A stretch of 64,000 nucleotides of DNA, from NCBI RefSeq assembly GCF_020497125.1, contig NC_059080.1, positions 70,972,618-71,036,617 of the forward strand, written 5' to 3'. The stretch comes from Mauremys mutica. Its lineage: Eukaryota > Chordata > Testudines > Geoemydidae. The notes under the pieces were generated by a model. It was given only the letters and a program-made list of their open reading frames with translations, searched no databases and had not been told where the DNA came from. The first letter of the stretch is position 1. Every line of letters starts with the position of its first letter. Positions 46,698 to 59,674 of the stretch are shown one piece after another. Both the position numbers and the translations under genes were made by a program.

Positions 46698-46796
46698 TTA
46701 GATTCACAAGATGTTTTGCCTAAGATACATATAGAGGTGTGGAAATAATCATACGTTGCACTTTAACAAGTTTCATCTGAGGCTTTATACAAAGTA

Positions 46797-47015
46797 TCAG
46801 AGCAGTAGCCGTGTTAGTCTGGATCTGTAAAAAGCGACAGAGTCCTGTGGCACCTTTTAGACTAACAGAAGTATTGGAGCATAAACTTTCATGGGTGAAT
46901 ACCCACTTCGTCAGACACATGTGACATGCATCTGATGAAGTGGGTATTCACCCATGAAAGCTTATGCTACAATACTTCTGTTAGTCTATAAGGTGCCACA
47001 GGACTCTTTGTCGCC
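46797..47015. mobile_element. Penelope-like 3' end, palindromic insertion
   Basis: The arms run from AGTCCTGTGGCACC to GGTGCCACAGGACT. One extra tail, AGTAGCCGTGTTAGTCTG, lies on the left. The target duplication is 12 bp, TTATACAAAGTA (46785-46796 and 47016-47027). Confidence 0.87.
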
Positions 47016-47884
47016 TTATACAAAGTAGCTAAGTGAGCCTCAAAATATCAAGCTAGCCAGTCTACGCACATTTGTTTTTGACTGAATTTCAACTGAAATT
47101 TTCAGATTTATGTGCAAATGTAGGTTTTAGCATTTTAAGATACATAAATAGGTGAGTGTTTTCCATTAAGGCCAAATATTGCACCTATCATTCAGTTGTT
47201 ACTCTGAATTCAATGCGTGGTTTTTTAAAAATAGTTTCCATTCTTCTTCCTTAACTGAGAGAAACACTGAATTAAGCAATTTTGTAATCCCTGTAACTAG
47301 TAAGGGGTGTATTGTAGCTTGCACAGCAGAAGGTGTTCTTTCAGCTACCTGTATTGTTATTGACAGTGCACTTTTAGTTACTTTTATTTTTATGGGTTTT
47401 CTTTGGTTTCATTCTTCACTTTCTTTCAGACAGTCCCCAGGTAAAGGGAGCTGGAGACTGGCTTGTTTGCTTGCATAAGGATTGCGGCATCAGGCCAAGA
47501 ATTTATGTGGGGACAAACTACAGCTGCTAAACGATAGTAAGTAGAACAGTAGGACATGTTTGTAAATCAGTACCAAACTGTGCAAACCTGACTGGTTTCT
47601 AGGATCTGTCACACAATCAAAATTCAGCCACTGTTGGTTCAATATAAACAACCCAGGTCTGAACTTTGAGTAAATTTGGGCTGACATGGATTTGAAATGA
47701 GACCATGTAGGTTTTGCAGCATTTAAAAGAGAACTCATAGTTTGTTGGAATTTTTGCTTGTATTTGGTGTGTTTGAACCCAGAACACGAGGAAGACTCTG
47801 GCTGTGAACCTTGTGCATGGATTCCAGAGAAAATGTTCACATGATTTCCTCCCTCCCCCAAGCTGAACTTTCACACATCTCTAA

Positions 47885-48180
47885 GGGCAGGTCTACACTA
47901 AGGGCGGGGGTCGAACTAGGGTACGCAAGTTCAGCTACGTGAATAGCGTAGCTGAACTCGAAGTACCCTAGTTCGAACTACTTACCCGTCCACACGCCGC
48001 GGGATCGAAGTCCGCGGCTCCAAGGTCGACTCCGCCACCACCTTTTGCAGTGGTGGAGTACCGGAGTCGACCGCGGCGCTTCCGGAGTTCGAACTATCGC
48101 GTCTAGATCAGACGCGATAGTTCGAACTCCGAGAAGTCAAACTCACCGCGTCGACCCGGACGGTAAGTGTAGACTAGCCC
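47885..48180. mobile_element. Triple-hairpin Harbinger MITE, copy 2
   Basis: The ends are GGGCAGGTCTACACTAAGG and GTGTAGACTAGCCC, with a TAA duplication. The architecture and most sequence match the copy at 30097. The last stem is 21 bp and perfect here. It directly adjoins another MITE that starts after the shared TAA. Confidence 0.87.
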
Positions 48181-48183
48181 TAA

Positions 48184-48664
48184 GTGTATGTCTATGCTGC
48201 AAGTAGACAACCATGCAGGGCTGCCCGGGGGTGGGGGGAAGGGCAAGTGGGGCAATTGGCCCTGGGCCCCACCGGGGCCCCACGAGCCCTGGCCGAGAAT
48301 CCCTTCCCTGGCTAGATGCGCCTTTTTAATTTTTATTCACCTGGCGGCGGTCCGGGTCTTCGGTGGTGGGCCCTTCACTCGCTCTGGGTCTTTCGGGGGC
48401 ACTTTGGCAGCAGGTCCTTCAGTGCTGCCGAAGACACGGAGCAAGCAAAGGACCCGCTGCCGCCGAAGACTCGGAGCGCCACCTGGTGAGTGAGGGTGGT
48501 GACTTTTTTTTGTCTGTTCCCCCACTTTGCCCCAGGGTCCTAGATCCTGGGCTCCAGCCCAAGCCCTAATGTCTATATCACAGTAAACAGCCCATTAGCC
48601 TGAGCCCCGTGAGTCAGCAGGCACAGTCCAGCTGCAGGTTTTTAATTGCAGTGGAGACATATCT
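48184..48664. mobile_element. Harbinger-type MITE with internal GC-rich insertion
   Basis: The ends GTGTATGTCTATGCTGC and GCAGTGGAGACATATCT are flanked by TAA (48181-48183 and 48665-48667). A GC-rich repeat interrupts it from about 48215 to 48530. The same outer family, also interrupted, is seen at about 2835-3243. Confidence 0.65.
48215..48530 (+). repeat. GC-rich dispersed repeat, same family as 1-310
   Basis: It shares GGGCAAGTGGGGCAATTGG, the GGGGCCCCACGAG block and the CCGCCGAAGAC-rich part with the inverted copy at the window start. The class is unknown, though the CAGGGCTGCC start suggests a hAT-like end. Confidence 0.6.
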
Positions 48665-48667
48665 TAA

Positions 48668-51328
48668 GAGGATCAACCAATTATTTCAGAAGTTTTGGAA
48701 ACTGCCCCGATGAGGATGGTGATGGTTGTCTCTAAGTTTAGTATGAAAAAAAAGGAGAATAAAATTTTATGCCCTTTGGGTGCATTATAACTGAAAGGCA
48801 AGACTCGAGTCAGTCATGTAAGGGGGTCTATTGGCCTTTCCAGGCTCATTTGGGGAACAGTCTTAGGCCAAAAGCACTTTATCTTGATTTCTGGAGAGAA
48901 ATCTCATCAGCCCATTAAACAGTGCAGAGATGTGTCTACACCACCAGCAATGAAGCCAAGTACTGCCCCCATGGGATCTATATAGACTGGTGTTGCCATT
49001 TTAATCTGATCTCTAGCCAGTCCTATGGGCTTATGGGAGAACTATCACCTCTCCCCCACCCCACCTTCAGAACCGTGGTGGACTGAGGGAAAACTGCTGT
49101 GTTTCTGACTGACTTTGTTAGCCAAAGCAGGTGAACTTTGTTATCTCGGTAACCTATTTGGGAATATAAGCAGCTGGTTGGCTGGTCTTCTGTCAGGGTA
49201 TGTTTTCTCTGCAGAGTTAACTCAGGTAATTGGGGCCTGGGTCTGAGCAGCTATTCTGTAAAGCCATACCCATGTTACTGTGTCCTTACTGGTGCTGCAC
49301 TCATCTGTGTGTCACTAAGACTCCCAGGGGCACATCCATGGTACTTTGTGCTGCAAGAAGCGGAGGTGCTCTGATCCTTTCCCACTGATTTGTGGGAGAA
49401 CTTGTCTGTCCTGGGCATGTGGGCATTGTGGCTGGGAGCCTCCCAGCATTTGAATGATTTAACCTGAATCCTCACTGCAAAGCATGGGTGAAAGCAGAAT
49501 GAGGGCTCTACCGCCCCTTCCCCCCTCTTCCCCAGGTTGGGTCAGCTAACCTGAGTTCAAAGCACCACTGTATTTGAGAGGATTTTGTGTATGGATGTGG
49601 GGGAGAGTTACAGCAACACCTGACTAAGAGTCTGGGTTAACTCTGCAGTGGGTTAACTCTTCAGAAAGACAGGAGAGCGGAGGACCTTGGGCCAGGCTCC
49701 TGAAGAATAGCCTGCTCAGGGAGAAGCTGAGAATACAGCTAGGTTAGCGTCTTTGTTTTGCTTGTGTTCAGTAGTTGCAAGTGGGGTGAGGACTGTGTCT
49801 AACATATTTGGTGATAGTGTGGCACTTTATTTGCTAATGCAAATAATGTATAATTTCTATATAAGGATAAATATGGCTTTCGTGATGCTGGAAAATATTT
49901 TATTCCGAATCACTAGAGAATCCTATGAACAGCAGCTCTGAAGAATCACCATGAATCTCCCTACTTTGGGTAGAAATACCAAACCATTTCTGTCTTCAAC
50001 TCAGCCTTCCCACAACAAAAAATAGAAAAACAAAAAATGTGTTTCTTTGGGTAGGGTAGAGAGGGAATGAGAAATTGCTTGTGTTTGCTTTTAGAATTTG
50101 TCAGGTACTCAAGATATCATGAGGATGAGCATGGTATAATATTCCTAGCTATAGATGGGTAGAAGAGGGTTGCTAGTATGTTTCCCAGTATGAACTTGCT
50201 ATCTTCAGAGAAGGATAGGGGTCAGCAACAGCTACTTCTCCTATGCAGACCTGCTAGCTCTAGAATAGGGTGTGGACTATGATTTGGGAAAAGGCAACCA
50301 AATGCCTCCTGCAGGAGATCTCTGCTCTATAGCTGAGCCTGGTGGCATGTGCCACCTTATGTGCATCTATTACAGGAATACTATATCTGTTTGCAGACTA
50401 GTTTGGGCTACGTGCTGTCTTGATCTAATTTTAAAAAAGGGTAGTGAAAGGAAGTGATAATTAGGTCAAAAGAAAATTTTACCTAAAGTAGTTCATTGTG
50501 AACAGTCACAAATAGTGACTTATGGACTGTTAAGCCCGTGTACTAAAGGGGTGAGGTGGTAGGAAAAACCTGATAAAGTTTTCTAAGTAAATCTTCTTGC
50601 TGAAAGATTGCGTGGGTGGGTGTGTTTCTTCATCTGTTCATCTTACCCACCAACCCTGGCAAAATGTGCTGTTGCTTTATCCAGGGCACTTAGTATTAGG
50701 CAGAGAAACTCTGGATTTGCAAAACACCTTTGTAGGTGGAATTTGAGGTTAGCACCTCTTCTTGTATGTCTTTTTGGCCTTAAGGTGAATCTTCAGTATT
50801 AAACACATGGACGGAAATAGCTGCTTTGACTCACCATGCACACACTCAGGAAGTGAAGAAGGCAGCAGGATGACAGTTCTTTTGGCTGACGCAGTCCATG
50901 TGGTGGGCTAGCCACCAGAGCTGTAATGAGGACATGTATCTATTGCTATCGCACCTTCTTCTTTCCCAGTGTCCCATATTACAAGGGCTATGTAGGGTGA
51001 GACATGAGTAGTATTTTACCATACTAAATTCCTCTTCAGATTGGCTGGGATGTTTGTTTAAAAGTCAGTGTGTGCCCCTCAAGACACTCTCAGTTCTTCT
51101 GGTGCTAATATTATTTGGCTATGTGGAAGGATCTGATTTAATATGCCCTTCACTACCAGAGCCTCGACACCAGACCCCAAAGCAGTACCACTTTCAAACA
51201 GATAACACTGTGTGAAGTCCTTTTGTGGATGATGGGATTTTCCCAAATGCTCAAGAAAAATTCTTTGGAATGCCTCCATCGTCCGTCAAATATCCCTTCA
51301 TTCATGCTTCAAATTATACAGTGTGGTA
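48668..51328. other. No gene seen
   Basis: A stretch with AGAGTTAACTCAGG and GGTTAACTCTGCAGTGG (about 49195-49650) may be an old Harbinger-type fragment. The remainder shows only short unrelated frames. Confidence 0.5.
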
Positions 51329-51336
51329 CCCCAGAG

Positions 51337-51748
51337 CAGTGGTTGTCAACCAGTGGTACATGTACACCTGGAGGTCCGCAGAGGTGTTCCGGGGGTACAT
51401 CAACTCATCTAGATATTTGCCTAGTTTTACAACAGGCTATATAAAAAGCTCTAGCAAAGTCAGTACAAACTAAAATTTCATAAAGACAATGACTTGTTTA
51501 TACTACTCTATATACTATACACTGAAATGTAAGTCTGATATCTATATTCCAATTGATTTATTTTATAATTATATGGTAACAATGAAAAAATAAGCAAATT
51601 TTCAGTAATAGTGTGCTGTGCCACTTTTTTATTTCTATGTCTGATTTTGTAAGCAAGGAACTTTTAAGGGAGATGAAACTTGGGGGTACACAAGACAAAT
51701 CAGACTCTTGAAAGGCGTACAGTTGTTTGGAAAGGTGGAGAGCCACTG
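51337..51748. mobile_element. hAT-type element, 412 bp
   Basis: The ends CAGTGGTTGTCAACCAG and GGTGGAGAGCCACTG are flanked by a perfect 8 bp duplication CCCCAGAG. The interior is AT-rich and non-coding. Confidence 0.9.
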
Positions 51749-52112
51749 CCCCAGAGTTTTAAATAAGAATATCTGAGGTTAATCTCCTTCTGAAATCTCA
51801 GAAGAAATCATCTCAGGTGGTTTGTTTGAAGAATTGCAGTTCAATGTTCTTGTATCACAGAAAGCAGCCCCGATCATAAGCCACACTTAACTACTGGAAA
51901 ACCACATTGACCACTTGTTACAATGACCACTTCTTGTCATTACAGGACAGCAGTCGGTCTCTTGGGTGGACCTGGCTATTGGATTTGGCACCCGTGGCGT
52001 TCTTGCTCCTTTGCGACAATCTTCCTGGCTAAATTCCATTAAATACCACTGGTGAGTGAGGAAAAAGATTCTTAATTTCTCCTAACTGAAGGCTTCAACC
52101 TCAAAATGATTG

Positions 52113-53228
52113 GTTTCAGAATAGTAGCCGTGTTAGTCTGTATCCGCAAAAAGAACAGGAGTATTTGTGGCACCTTAGAGACTAACAAATTTATTTCAGC
52201 ATAAGCTTTCGTGGGCTACAGCCCACTTCTTCAGATGCATAGAATGGAACACACAGACAGGAGATATTTATACATACAGAGAACATGAAAAGGTGAAAGT
52301 ATGCATACCAACTGGAAGAGTCCAATCAATTGAGATGAGCTATCGTCAGCAGGAGAAAAAAACCTTTGAAGTGATCATTGAGATGACCCATAGAAGGTGT
52401 GAGGCAAACTTAACATAGGGAAATAGAATCAATTAGTGTAATGACCCAACCATTCCCAGTCTCTGTTTAAACCTAAGTTAATTGTATCTAATTTGCATAT
52501 TAATTCGAGTTCGGCAGTCTCTCTTTGGAGTCTGTTTTTGAAGTTTTTTTGTTGCAAAATTGCCACCTTCAAGTCTGTCACTGAGTGGTTAGAGAGACTG
52601 AAGTGTTCTCCCACTGGTTTTTGGATGTTATGATTCCTGATGTCAGATTTGTGTCCATTTATTCTTTTGCGTAGAGACTGTCTGATTTGGCCAATGTACA
52701 TGGCAGAGGGGCATTGCTAGCACATGATGGCATATATCACGTTGATAGATGTGCAGGTGAACGAGCCCCTGATGGCGTGGCTGATATGGTTAGGTCCTAT
52801 GATGGTGTCACTTGAATAGATATGTGGACAGAGCTGGCATCGGGCTTTGTTGCAAGGATAGGTTCCTGGGTTAGTGTTTATGTTGTATGGTGTGCGATTG
52901 CTGGTGAGTATTTGCTTCAGGTTGGGAGGCTGTCTGTAATCAAGGACTGGCCTGTCTCCCAAGATCTGTGAGAGTGAGTGGTCATCTTTCAGGATAGGTT
53001 GTAGATCTTTGATGATGCACTGGAGAGGTTTTAGTTGGGGGCTGTAGGTGATGGCTAGTGGTGTTCTGTTATTTTCTTTGTTGGGCCTGTCCTGTAGTAG
53101 GTGGCTTCTGGGTACTCTTCTGGCTCTGTCAATCTGTTTGTTTTTTCACTTCAGCAGGTGGGTATTGTAGTTTTAAGAATGCTTGATAGAGATCTTGTAG
53201 GTGTTTATCTCTGTCTGAGGGATTGGAG
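52113..53228 (-). mobile_element. 5'-truncated Penelope-like retroelement with GIY-YIG endonuclease
   Basis: On the minus strand the order is the end of the reverse transcriptase and linker, the GIY-YIG endonuclease, the 3' UTR, and the 3' end TACTATTCTGAAACC. It is flanked by an 11 bp duplication CAAAATGATTG (52102-52112 and 53229-53239). This marks one insertion that copied only the 3' 1.1 kb. The tail matches the other short insertions of this family in the window. Confidence 0.9.
52429..53228 (-). pseudogene. Penelope-like RT C-terminus plus GIY-YIG endonuclease
   Basis: The frame reads NPSDRDKHLQDLYQAFLKLQ, then after a small insertion near 53140 RARRVPRSHLLQDRPNKEN and ILGDRPVLDYRQPPNLKQ. 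A cysteine-rich linker follows (PCNKARCQLCPHI), then INVIYAIMC, a stop at 52717-52719, and SAMYIGQIRQSLRKRINGHK of the GIY-YIG fold. GEHFSLSNHSVTDLKVAILQ and ETAELELICKLDTINLGLN complete it. Only one frameshift and one stop separate it from an open frame. The RT catalytic core lies beyond the truncation. Confidence 0.86.
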
Positions 53229-53239
53229 CAAAATGATTG

Positions 53240-56200
53240 TTTCACTGAATAATGTAATAGATTTTTTTCTGTAAATTATTAGATTGAAGTTTGCGTAACA
53301 TAACCCATGATGGAAAAGACAAAGGTCCAAACTTGTTTCTCCCTTTACTTCGCATTCCATAAGGGAAAGTACACTGAATTTCGACATTCTACTCAAAGAG
53401 GAACATGGAAATTAACAGTGATCCTGGTAAAAGCCTCTATTAAAGCAGATTTTGCCACATTGTCTTGGGACACCCTGGGGCTGGTATCTTTGGCAATCTG
53501 CCACTTATGGCCCACAAATGCCCCTGAAATGATGGCTCCTAGGTGTTTGCTGACAAAATCCTCAAAATATAGAATAGCTATAATTCTTGTGAACTCCTTG
53601 CCCTTTCTCGCTGTCTAAATATCTGCAGCATGTGACTAGCATTTTGTGGCTTTTATCAGTATTATCTTGTGGGCTTGCTGGATGGAGACTCCAGTATTTT
53701 CAAGTATACAAATTCTCATTTATTAAAAATAGGTAATACCAGTGGTTTCACAGACTGTTTAGGTTTCACACAGAATAGTTTGAACTCTTTGTCTCTAGAG
53801 AATTTTCTTTCCAAGACCATCTCTGGGCTTCATGGGAATGCTGCAGAAGTGTGAACTCAGCCACTGGAATGTGGGAACACCCCCCTTTGCCTCAGTGTTT
53901 AATTGTTCTAGTTGCCAGGTTGAAGTTGATTTGTCTCAAGAAGAAGTCACACCCAACACTCTCTTTAGCCACAGGGATAGACCTTTAAAGTTGAGATGGA
54001 GCAAACAGGAGGCTAATTCTTGGGGAGAAGGATTTTTAGGACTGGGACTCTGCCTTGAGATGCGGGGAAGGAGAGGAGTGAAGTCAGAGAGAGAAATTTG
54101 AGATATCAACTGAGGTGGGTTGTGCAGGGCCAGCAATGTAAACAGATTGTTTATACTCTTCTTTTGAAGGTACAAAGTTATTAATAAGAAACCACATCTT
54201 TGGTTCTTTTTCTGGTGGCAGTTGCACACATTTTCCAAGCAGTAAATGGGAGTTATGTGAAACCCCATTCAGAATTATTTTTCCTGTCATCCATTATTAA
54301 TCAACAAGGGTTCAGTCCTGTATACTTTTCCTTAAGCAAATAGTCATTACTTTGTGAGTGGTTTCATTGACTTCAGTGAAGTTACGCAAATGAATAAGGA
54401 TTACTCCAGTGGGTAACAGTTTGCAGGATCAATTTTTCTCTGCAGTTGCATCTATACAAAAATGGCCATTATTCAGCATCATCCAAAACTCATTAAAATC
54501 TGTTCTGGACTAAAGTGCAACATCTATACTGTTATATTTTGCAGGCCTGGGTGGGTTTTTCACCAAACTCAGAGTGTCAGAGATTCTGAAATCTCCCAGC
54601 AGGATATTGCATAATCTGGGGCCAAGCTGCCAGAAGTTTCACATCCAGCGCTGAAAGTTTGTGTGCCTGACATGTGCAGATCATTGTTGGGTAGTGCTTC
54701 CTGAGAGCTCTGGGATGTCCGCTCAGTTCTAGACCATCCCTGATTTCATAATCTTCTCTTTTGACATAGTGTGAATTCCTCCCAACAACCAGAGTTTATC
54801 CCGAAATTGCATCAAACCCATGTTGTCTCACAGTATTTCTGTTGTAAATCCTATTCTAATCCTCTGTAATGTGATAACACTTTATTATCATTTAGAAAGG
54901 CAAGTTTAATGATTAGGTGCTCAGGTCCTATGGAAATGGGGCTATGTGAATACCTAGAGCCTAGTACCTATGATACTAGTTTACTATAATTATTCTGTTA
55001 CAGCACCAGAACTAAATTATCCAACACCTGACATGAGAGAGCAATTGAGAAAAGGGCCAGGGGAATTTCAGACCTGAAACCTGCTCCAGATTTCATCATC
55101 ACTATGTTTATAATTAACTCACTTTATTTGGCCTTAGTGCACTGAAGCAATCATAAACAGGCCGACTTGGAAATTACAGTAGGGAACTCCCCTTTCTGCT
55201 TCCCTTCTTCCTGGTCTACTATCCACCTTGCTAAAGAGTTTTATTTGCAGCAGCTCAGGGTGTGGAAGTGTGCAATAGAAACCAGCATACTGTGGAGATG
55301 AAGTAAACATATATAAATCCAATAAGCATTCTCTCTCTCTCTCTCCAGGAGGTCAGGTAAGGTGCTGCAGCCAAATCAGCTTGTCAGCAGGTTTTTCATC
55401 TTTATTTAGCATATAGGTCAAGTTATCACAACTGTGTATAATCAAGGGAGGTCATTAATAGATGTTACAAGTGTATAGTAACTCCAAAGAGCCTTTGTAG
55501 AGGTACATAGCTACACACTGTCAAACAAACTGATAGACATCATTAATACTCTCCTCCATCTCTCTCCTAAGAAGCTAAAGTAATGCAGAAGCCTCAGATC
55601 TGGATTATTTTTGTCTTGGGATTCTATAACGAGGCAAAGCAGTCAAGTATATTGCCCATGTTTTCAGAGGGACCTCAAACTGCTCTCTAAAATCACAAGT
55701 TCAGGCCTGTGCACTTATGTTTTTGCAAGTGCAGTTTTCCATGGGACTAAATATGGATTTGCCTACAGAAGCTGCATTTGTGTGTGCAAATAGATTAGTT
55801 ACAGGTCTACCTAATTTGCCTATGTGAGCAACAAATTGTACATGAAAAATTACAGCCACAATTTCAGAAGTTGCTTTGGGAAGTTTGATGTTTAAATATA
55901 TAGTTTGTCTTACAGAGACTGGAGGGATCAATGGTGGTATTTCTGATAGATCAGTTTTTACCAGTCTTACACAAAAGCAAGAATGCATGTGTGAGAGTTA
56001 GATGTATGAATTTAGAATCAGAAATTTGTGATGTTGGGTTTTCTTTCACCATGTCATTTTCTATAGTAAAAACTGAATCCTTGCCCATGATTAAAGAGAA
56101 GAAGTGGATCACATGGCAATAATGTGCTGGGGATCAAGGAATATTTCCAGCATTAGGGAGACAGGACGGGATTGTGAATTGTTCTGGGCAAGAGTCTCAA

Positions 56201-58016
56201 ACTTGCTCGCCTCCCAACTGCCACAATCCTCTTCTGTTGTACCCCACTATTTACTTTAAAGTTGTTTACCCAACTGGAATGGGCTACTTTTTCTCTAATG
56301 CATTTTCCTCTTCTTAGAGCTCGAACTGAGTTGGTATAGGACATTAGCACTTATCGTCTGCATGTATTGCTATTCATTTTGACTCTGCATGGTGCAGAGG
56401 TATTGTTAGGGAGAGTCTGGGGATCTGTCCCATTCACCAACCCCCCTATTAGCCACTGGAACAAAAGAGAGAGGAAAGTTCAGAAGACACTGGAGAGTTG
56501 CAACCTATTAATCTGGTATGCCTTGGGGCAACAGCAAGGAAAATCAGAGTTCGGTACGGTCTGTGTGGGGAAAAGAGAGGAAAATGTGGAGTGAGGAAAG
56601 GGGAGAGACTATTCGGGAGGGAAAGTGGGGAGAGACAGATGAAGGAATTAAGGAAAGGGGAGAATAAGATGAGGGGGAGGGAAAGAGAAAAGGAGACCAA
56701 AAAAGGTAAAGAGAAAAAATTATAAAGAAAGAAAACAGAATAATGGTGACAAAATCTTGCAGAAATGAGAGAACAGAAGAAAATTAAGAAAGCAAGAGTG
56801 TGTGTGTGGGGGGAAAGGAATATAAAGAGTATGAACACCCATAGCTTGAAGGATGTAAAATTATCTTCTATTAATATTTTCTCATGTTTCTGTTAGAAAA
56901 CAGACAAAAGGAGGAAGGGTTGGTTGAGGTGAGGGAATCCAGTTTAAGCCTGTGACGGACCCATGACGAAGGTGTTGGAGATAAGAGAGAACTTTGGGTT
57001 TGAGGTGAGAATGTGTGTGGGAAGGGTGAGGGGCTGAAAAGGGGAAAAGAGGGTCTTTTCATACAAGTATTTCTTACACAGTTCAAACACTACTTCCTCT
57101 TTTTGATAAGTTTCTGTTTGCATTGTTGAACTTTAAACCTCAGATAGTGCCAGATCTGTCCCACAACAGTACCTTGACGTGCTATTTACCTTGGCCTGCA
57201 GCTTCAATTCCCTTTTGTGTTGTTTCCAACACCGCTGACATTTCACAAATAAGTCACTGAAGTCATTAGAAATACCCTGCACACAAGTATACACCTTCAA
57301 AGGGCCATTTATCCTGATGGTGAGTCCCTGTATTGTGTTGATCTAAAGTGTTAGGTTAAACAAATGCCATATTGAAAAAAAATACATTACCAGGAAAGAG
57401 AATATTCTCCAGTGATAAATCTGATGGGTTGCTTAGTAGGCTTTGTTAGGAAATGTTTTAATTATTATTTACTCTGTACTGTTGATTTGCATGGCACTAA
57501 TAGAGGAGTAAGAAGATAAGGTTTCTGATAAGATCAGGTGTTTAGGAAATGTCTAAAATAACTGAAGACTTCACTTTTCTATAATGAAAACTAGAAGGAA
57601 ACGGAGTTAGGGGATGAGGATTGCTAGTTGAATACATAATGTTCAAAGTCTTTTGTAATAGCAGTGAACTTCTTGGACAAAGCAAAGATAGAATGGCTTA
57701 TTCTGTTTAATATATTTATATAATGCCATCAATCCCAAAGTACTTTAAAAATGATCATGTCATATATACAGCACTATTGAAATCCAGTTCTGGGCTTCCA
57801 TGCACCACATAAGAGAGAGTGGGGAATTTTGGCCAAGGATGCTGGAGCAAACACTACTGTACGTTCGTATGGAAATTGGGCAGGCCCTTCCATATCTAAT
57901 AGTTAACTTAATGGAACTCAAGATTTCTATCGCAAAAGGATGAGTTGAATCAGCCTTACTAGGATATGAACCTGTGATTCCAGGCAATGTAGGTATTTTC
58001 AGCCTGAGTTTTAAAC
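53240..58016. other. No gene seen; purine-rich tract
   Basis: A long G/A-biased tract (about 56560-56830) keeps a frame open on each strand, and a CT run lies at 55330-55348. No exon with family resemblance was found. Confidence 0.55.
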
Positions 58017-58024
58017 TACTAAGC

Positions 58025-59666
58025 CAGGGGTCGGTAACCTTTCAGACGTGGTGTGCTGAGTCTTCATTTATTCACTCTAAAAGGTTTTGTGTGCCGGTAA
58101 TACATTTTAACGTTTTTAGAAGGTCTCTCTCTAAAAGTCTATAAACTATTGTTGTATGTAAAGTAAACAATTTTTAAAAAATGTTTAAGAAGCTTCATTT
58201 AAATTAAATTAAAATGCAGATCTTATCGGTTTAGTGCAGTGGTTCTTAATCTGGGGTGCATGCACCCCCAGGGGTAGGCTTGGTGCAAGGATATTTTGCG
58301 CCCAAGGCAAAACTTCCACCTTATGCCCCCCCACCCTTGCACTTGGTTCATTGAGAGCCCCCCCACGAGCCCTCCCCACTGGCTTTGCCGGGCTTGGGCC
58401 GCTGCAGCAGCTCGGCAGGGAGGAGCCGCCTTCTGGAGGCACTGGAGAGCCAGAGTGTCCCGCTTGCGGCAGCAGCGAGCCCCAACCATGGAGGAGCTGG
58501 CACGGTGCAGAGGGCAGTAGCCCTGCAAAGGTGGCGGCACCTTTAGTGGGGAGCAGCCACGCACCCCCGCCCCTCCTGCCCAGGCTGTGGCCTGGTGCCC
58601 ACCCCCAGGGGGGCTCCTGCAGGCTGCAGTGGATGTATGTAGGTGCCAAACCCCATGTGCCCCCCTGGCTCCTCCCTTGCCTAGGGTTACCATATTTCAA
58701 TAATCAAAAAAGAGGGGAGAGCCCTGCCCTAGCCCCGCCCCCATCCACTCCCTTCCACTTCCCACCCCAACTGCCCCTCCCAGAACCCCCTCAGCCCCCT
58801 CCCGCTCGTTGTCCCCTGACTGCCCCCTCCTGGGACCCCTGCCCCTAACTGCCCCCTAGAACTCCAGCCCTACCTAAGCCTCCCTGCTCCTTGTCCCCTG
58901 ACTGCCCCAACCCTTATCCACACCCCTGCCCCCAGCAGACCCCCGGGACTCCCATGCTCCATCCAACCACTCCCCGCCCCATGACAGGACCCCCAGAACT
59001 CCTGACCCATCCAACCTTCCCCCTGCTCCCTGACTGCCCCCTGGGACTCCCCTTACCATGCCCATGCTGGTCAGACACTGGCTCCACCTGGGGGCAGAAC
59101 ACGCTGCCAGGCTGCTGTGTGCACAGCCCCTCCCCCGCAGAGTGCTGAGACAGCGGGAGGGGGGAGATGCGGGTGGGGCAGCGGCAGCTCACACTTCTGG
59201 GAGCTGCAGAACCCGAGCGCAGTGAGGGGGAGCCAGGGGGAGCGCCTGCTTGGGCTGCGGCCCAGTGCCCCCCCCGGGGCTCTTGCAGCCAATGCATACA
59301 GGCAGTGATCCCCATGCACCCCTTGGCTCCCCCCTCACCGTGCTCAGGCCCTGCGGCTCCCGAGAGTGTGAACTGCTGCCGCCTCTCCAACAGCAGGCTC
59401 AGGGCCCTGTGCCCTGGCGGCTCAGACTCCTGGGAGGCGCAGAACCCGAGCACGGTGAGGGGGAAAGACGGGGGGTGCGCCTGCCGCTGGTCTGGGGTCC
59501 TGGCCGCTGGCCCTGCTCAGCCTCCTGCTGGCCTGGGGTTCTGTTCACTCAGCCGGCAGCGAGCTGAGCAGGGCCGGAGGCCGGGACCCTGGCTGGCAGC
59601 CGCATGCCAGGCAAAATCGGCTCGCATGCCAAAGGTGGCACGTGTGCCGTAGGTTGCCAACCCCTG
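58025..59666. mobile_element. hAT-type element, 1.6 kb, with nested insertions
   Basis: The ends CAGGGGTCGGTAACCTTTCAG (cut here as CAGGGGTCGGTAACC) and GTAGGTTGCCAACCCCTG are flanked by a perfect 8 bp duplication TACTAAGC. Inside are a second hAT-like start at 58238 (CAGTGGTTCTTAATC) and another at 58685 (TAGGGTTACCATATTTC), plus very GC-rich blocks. Long frames on both strands are artefacts. Confidence 0.85.
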
Positions 59667-59674
59667 TACTAAGC

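Noticed and set aside
56449..56838. A 129-codon frame on the minus strand and a complementary-strand frame
   Set aside because: A purine-biased tract with few stop codons explains it. The products are low-complexity.
58209..59652. Frames of 156-204 codons on both strands
   Set aside because: They are inside a 1.6 kb hAT element with nested insertions, and show no conserved domain or splice logic.
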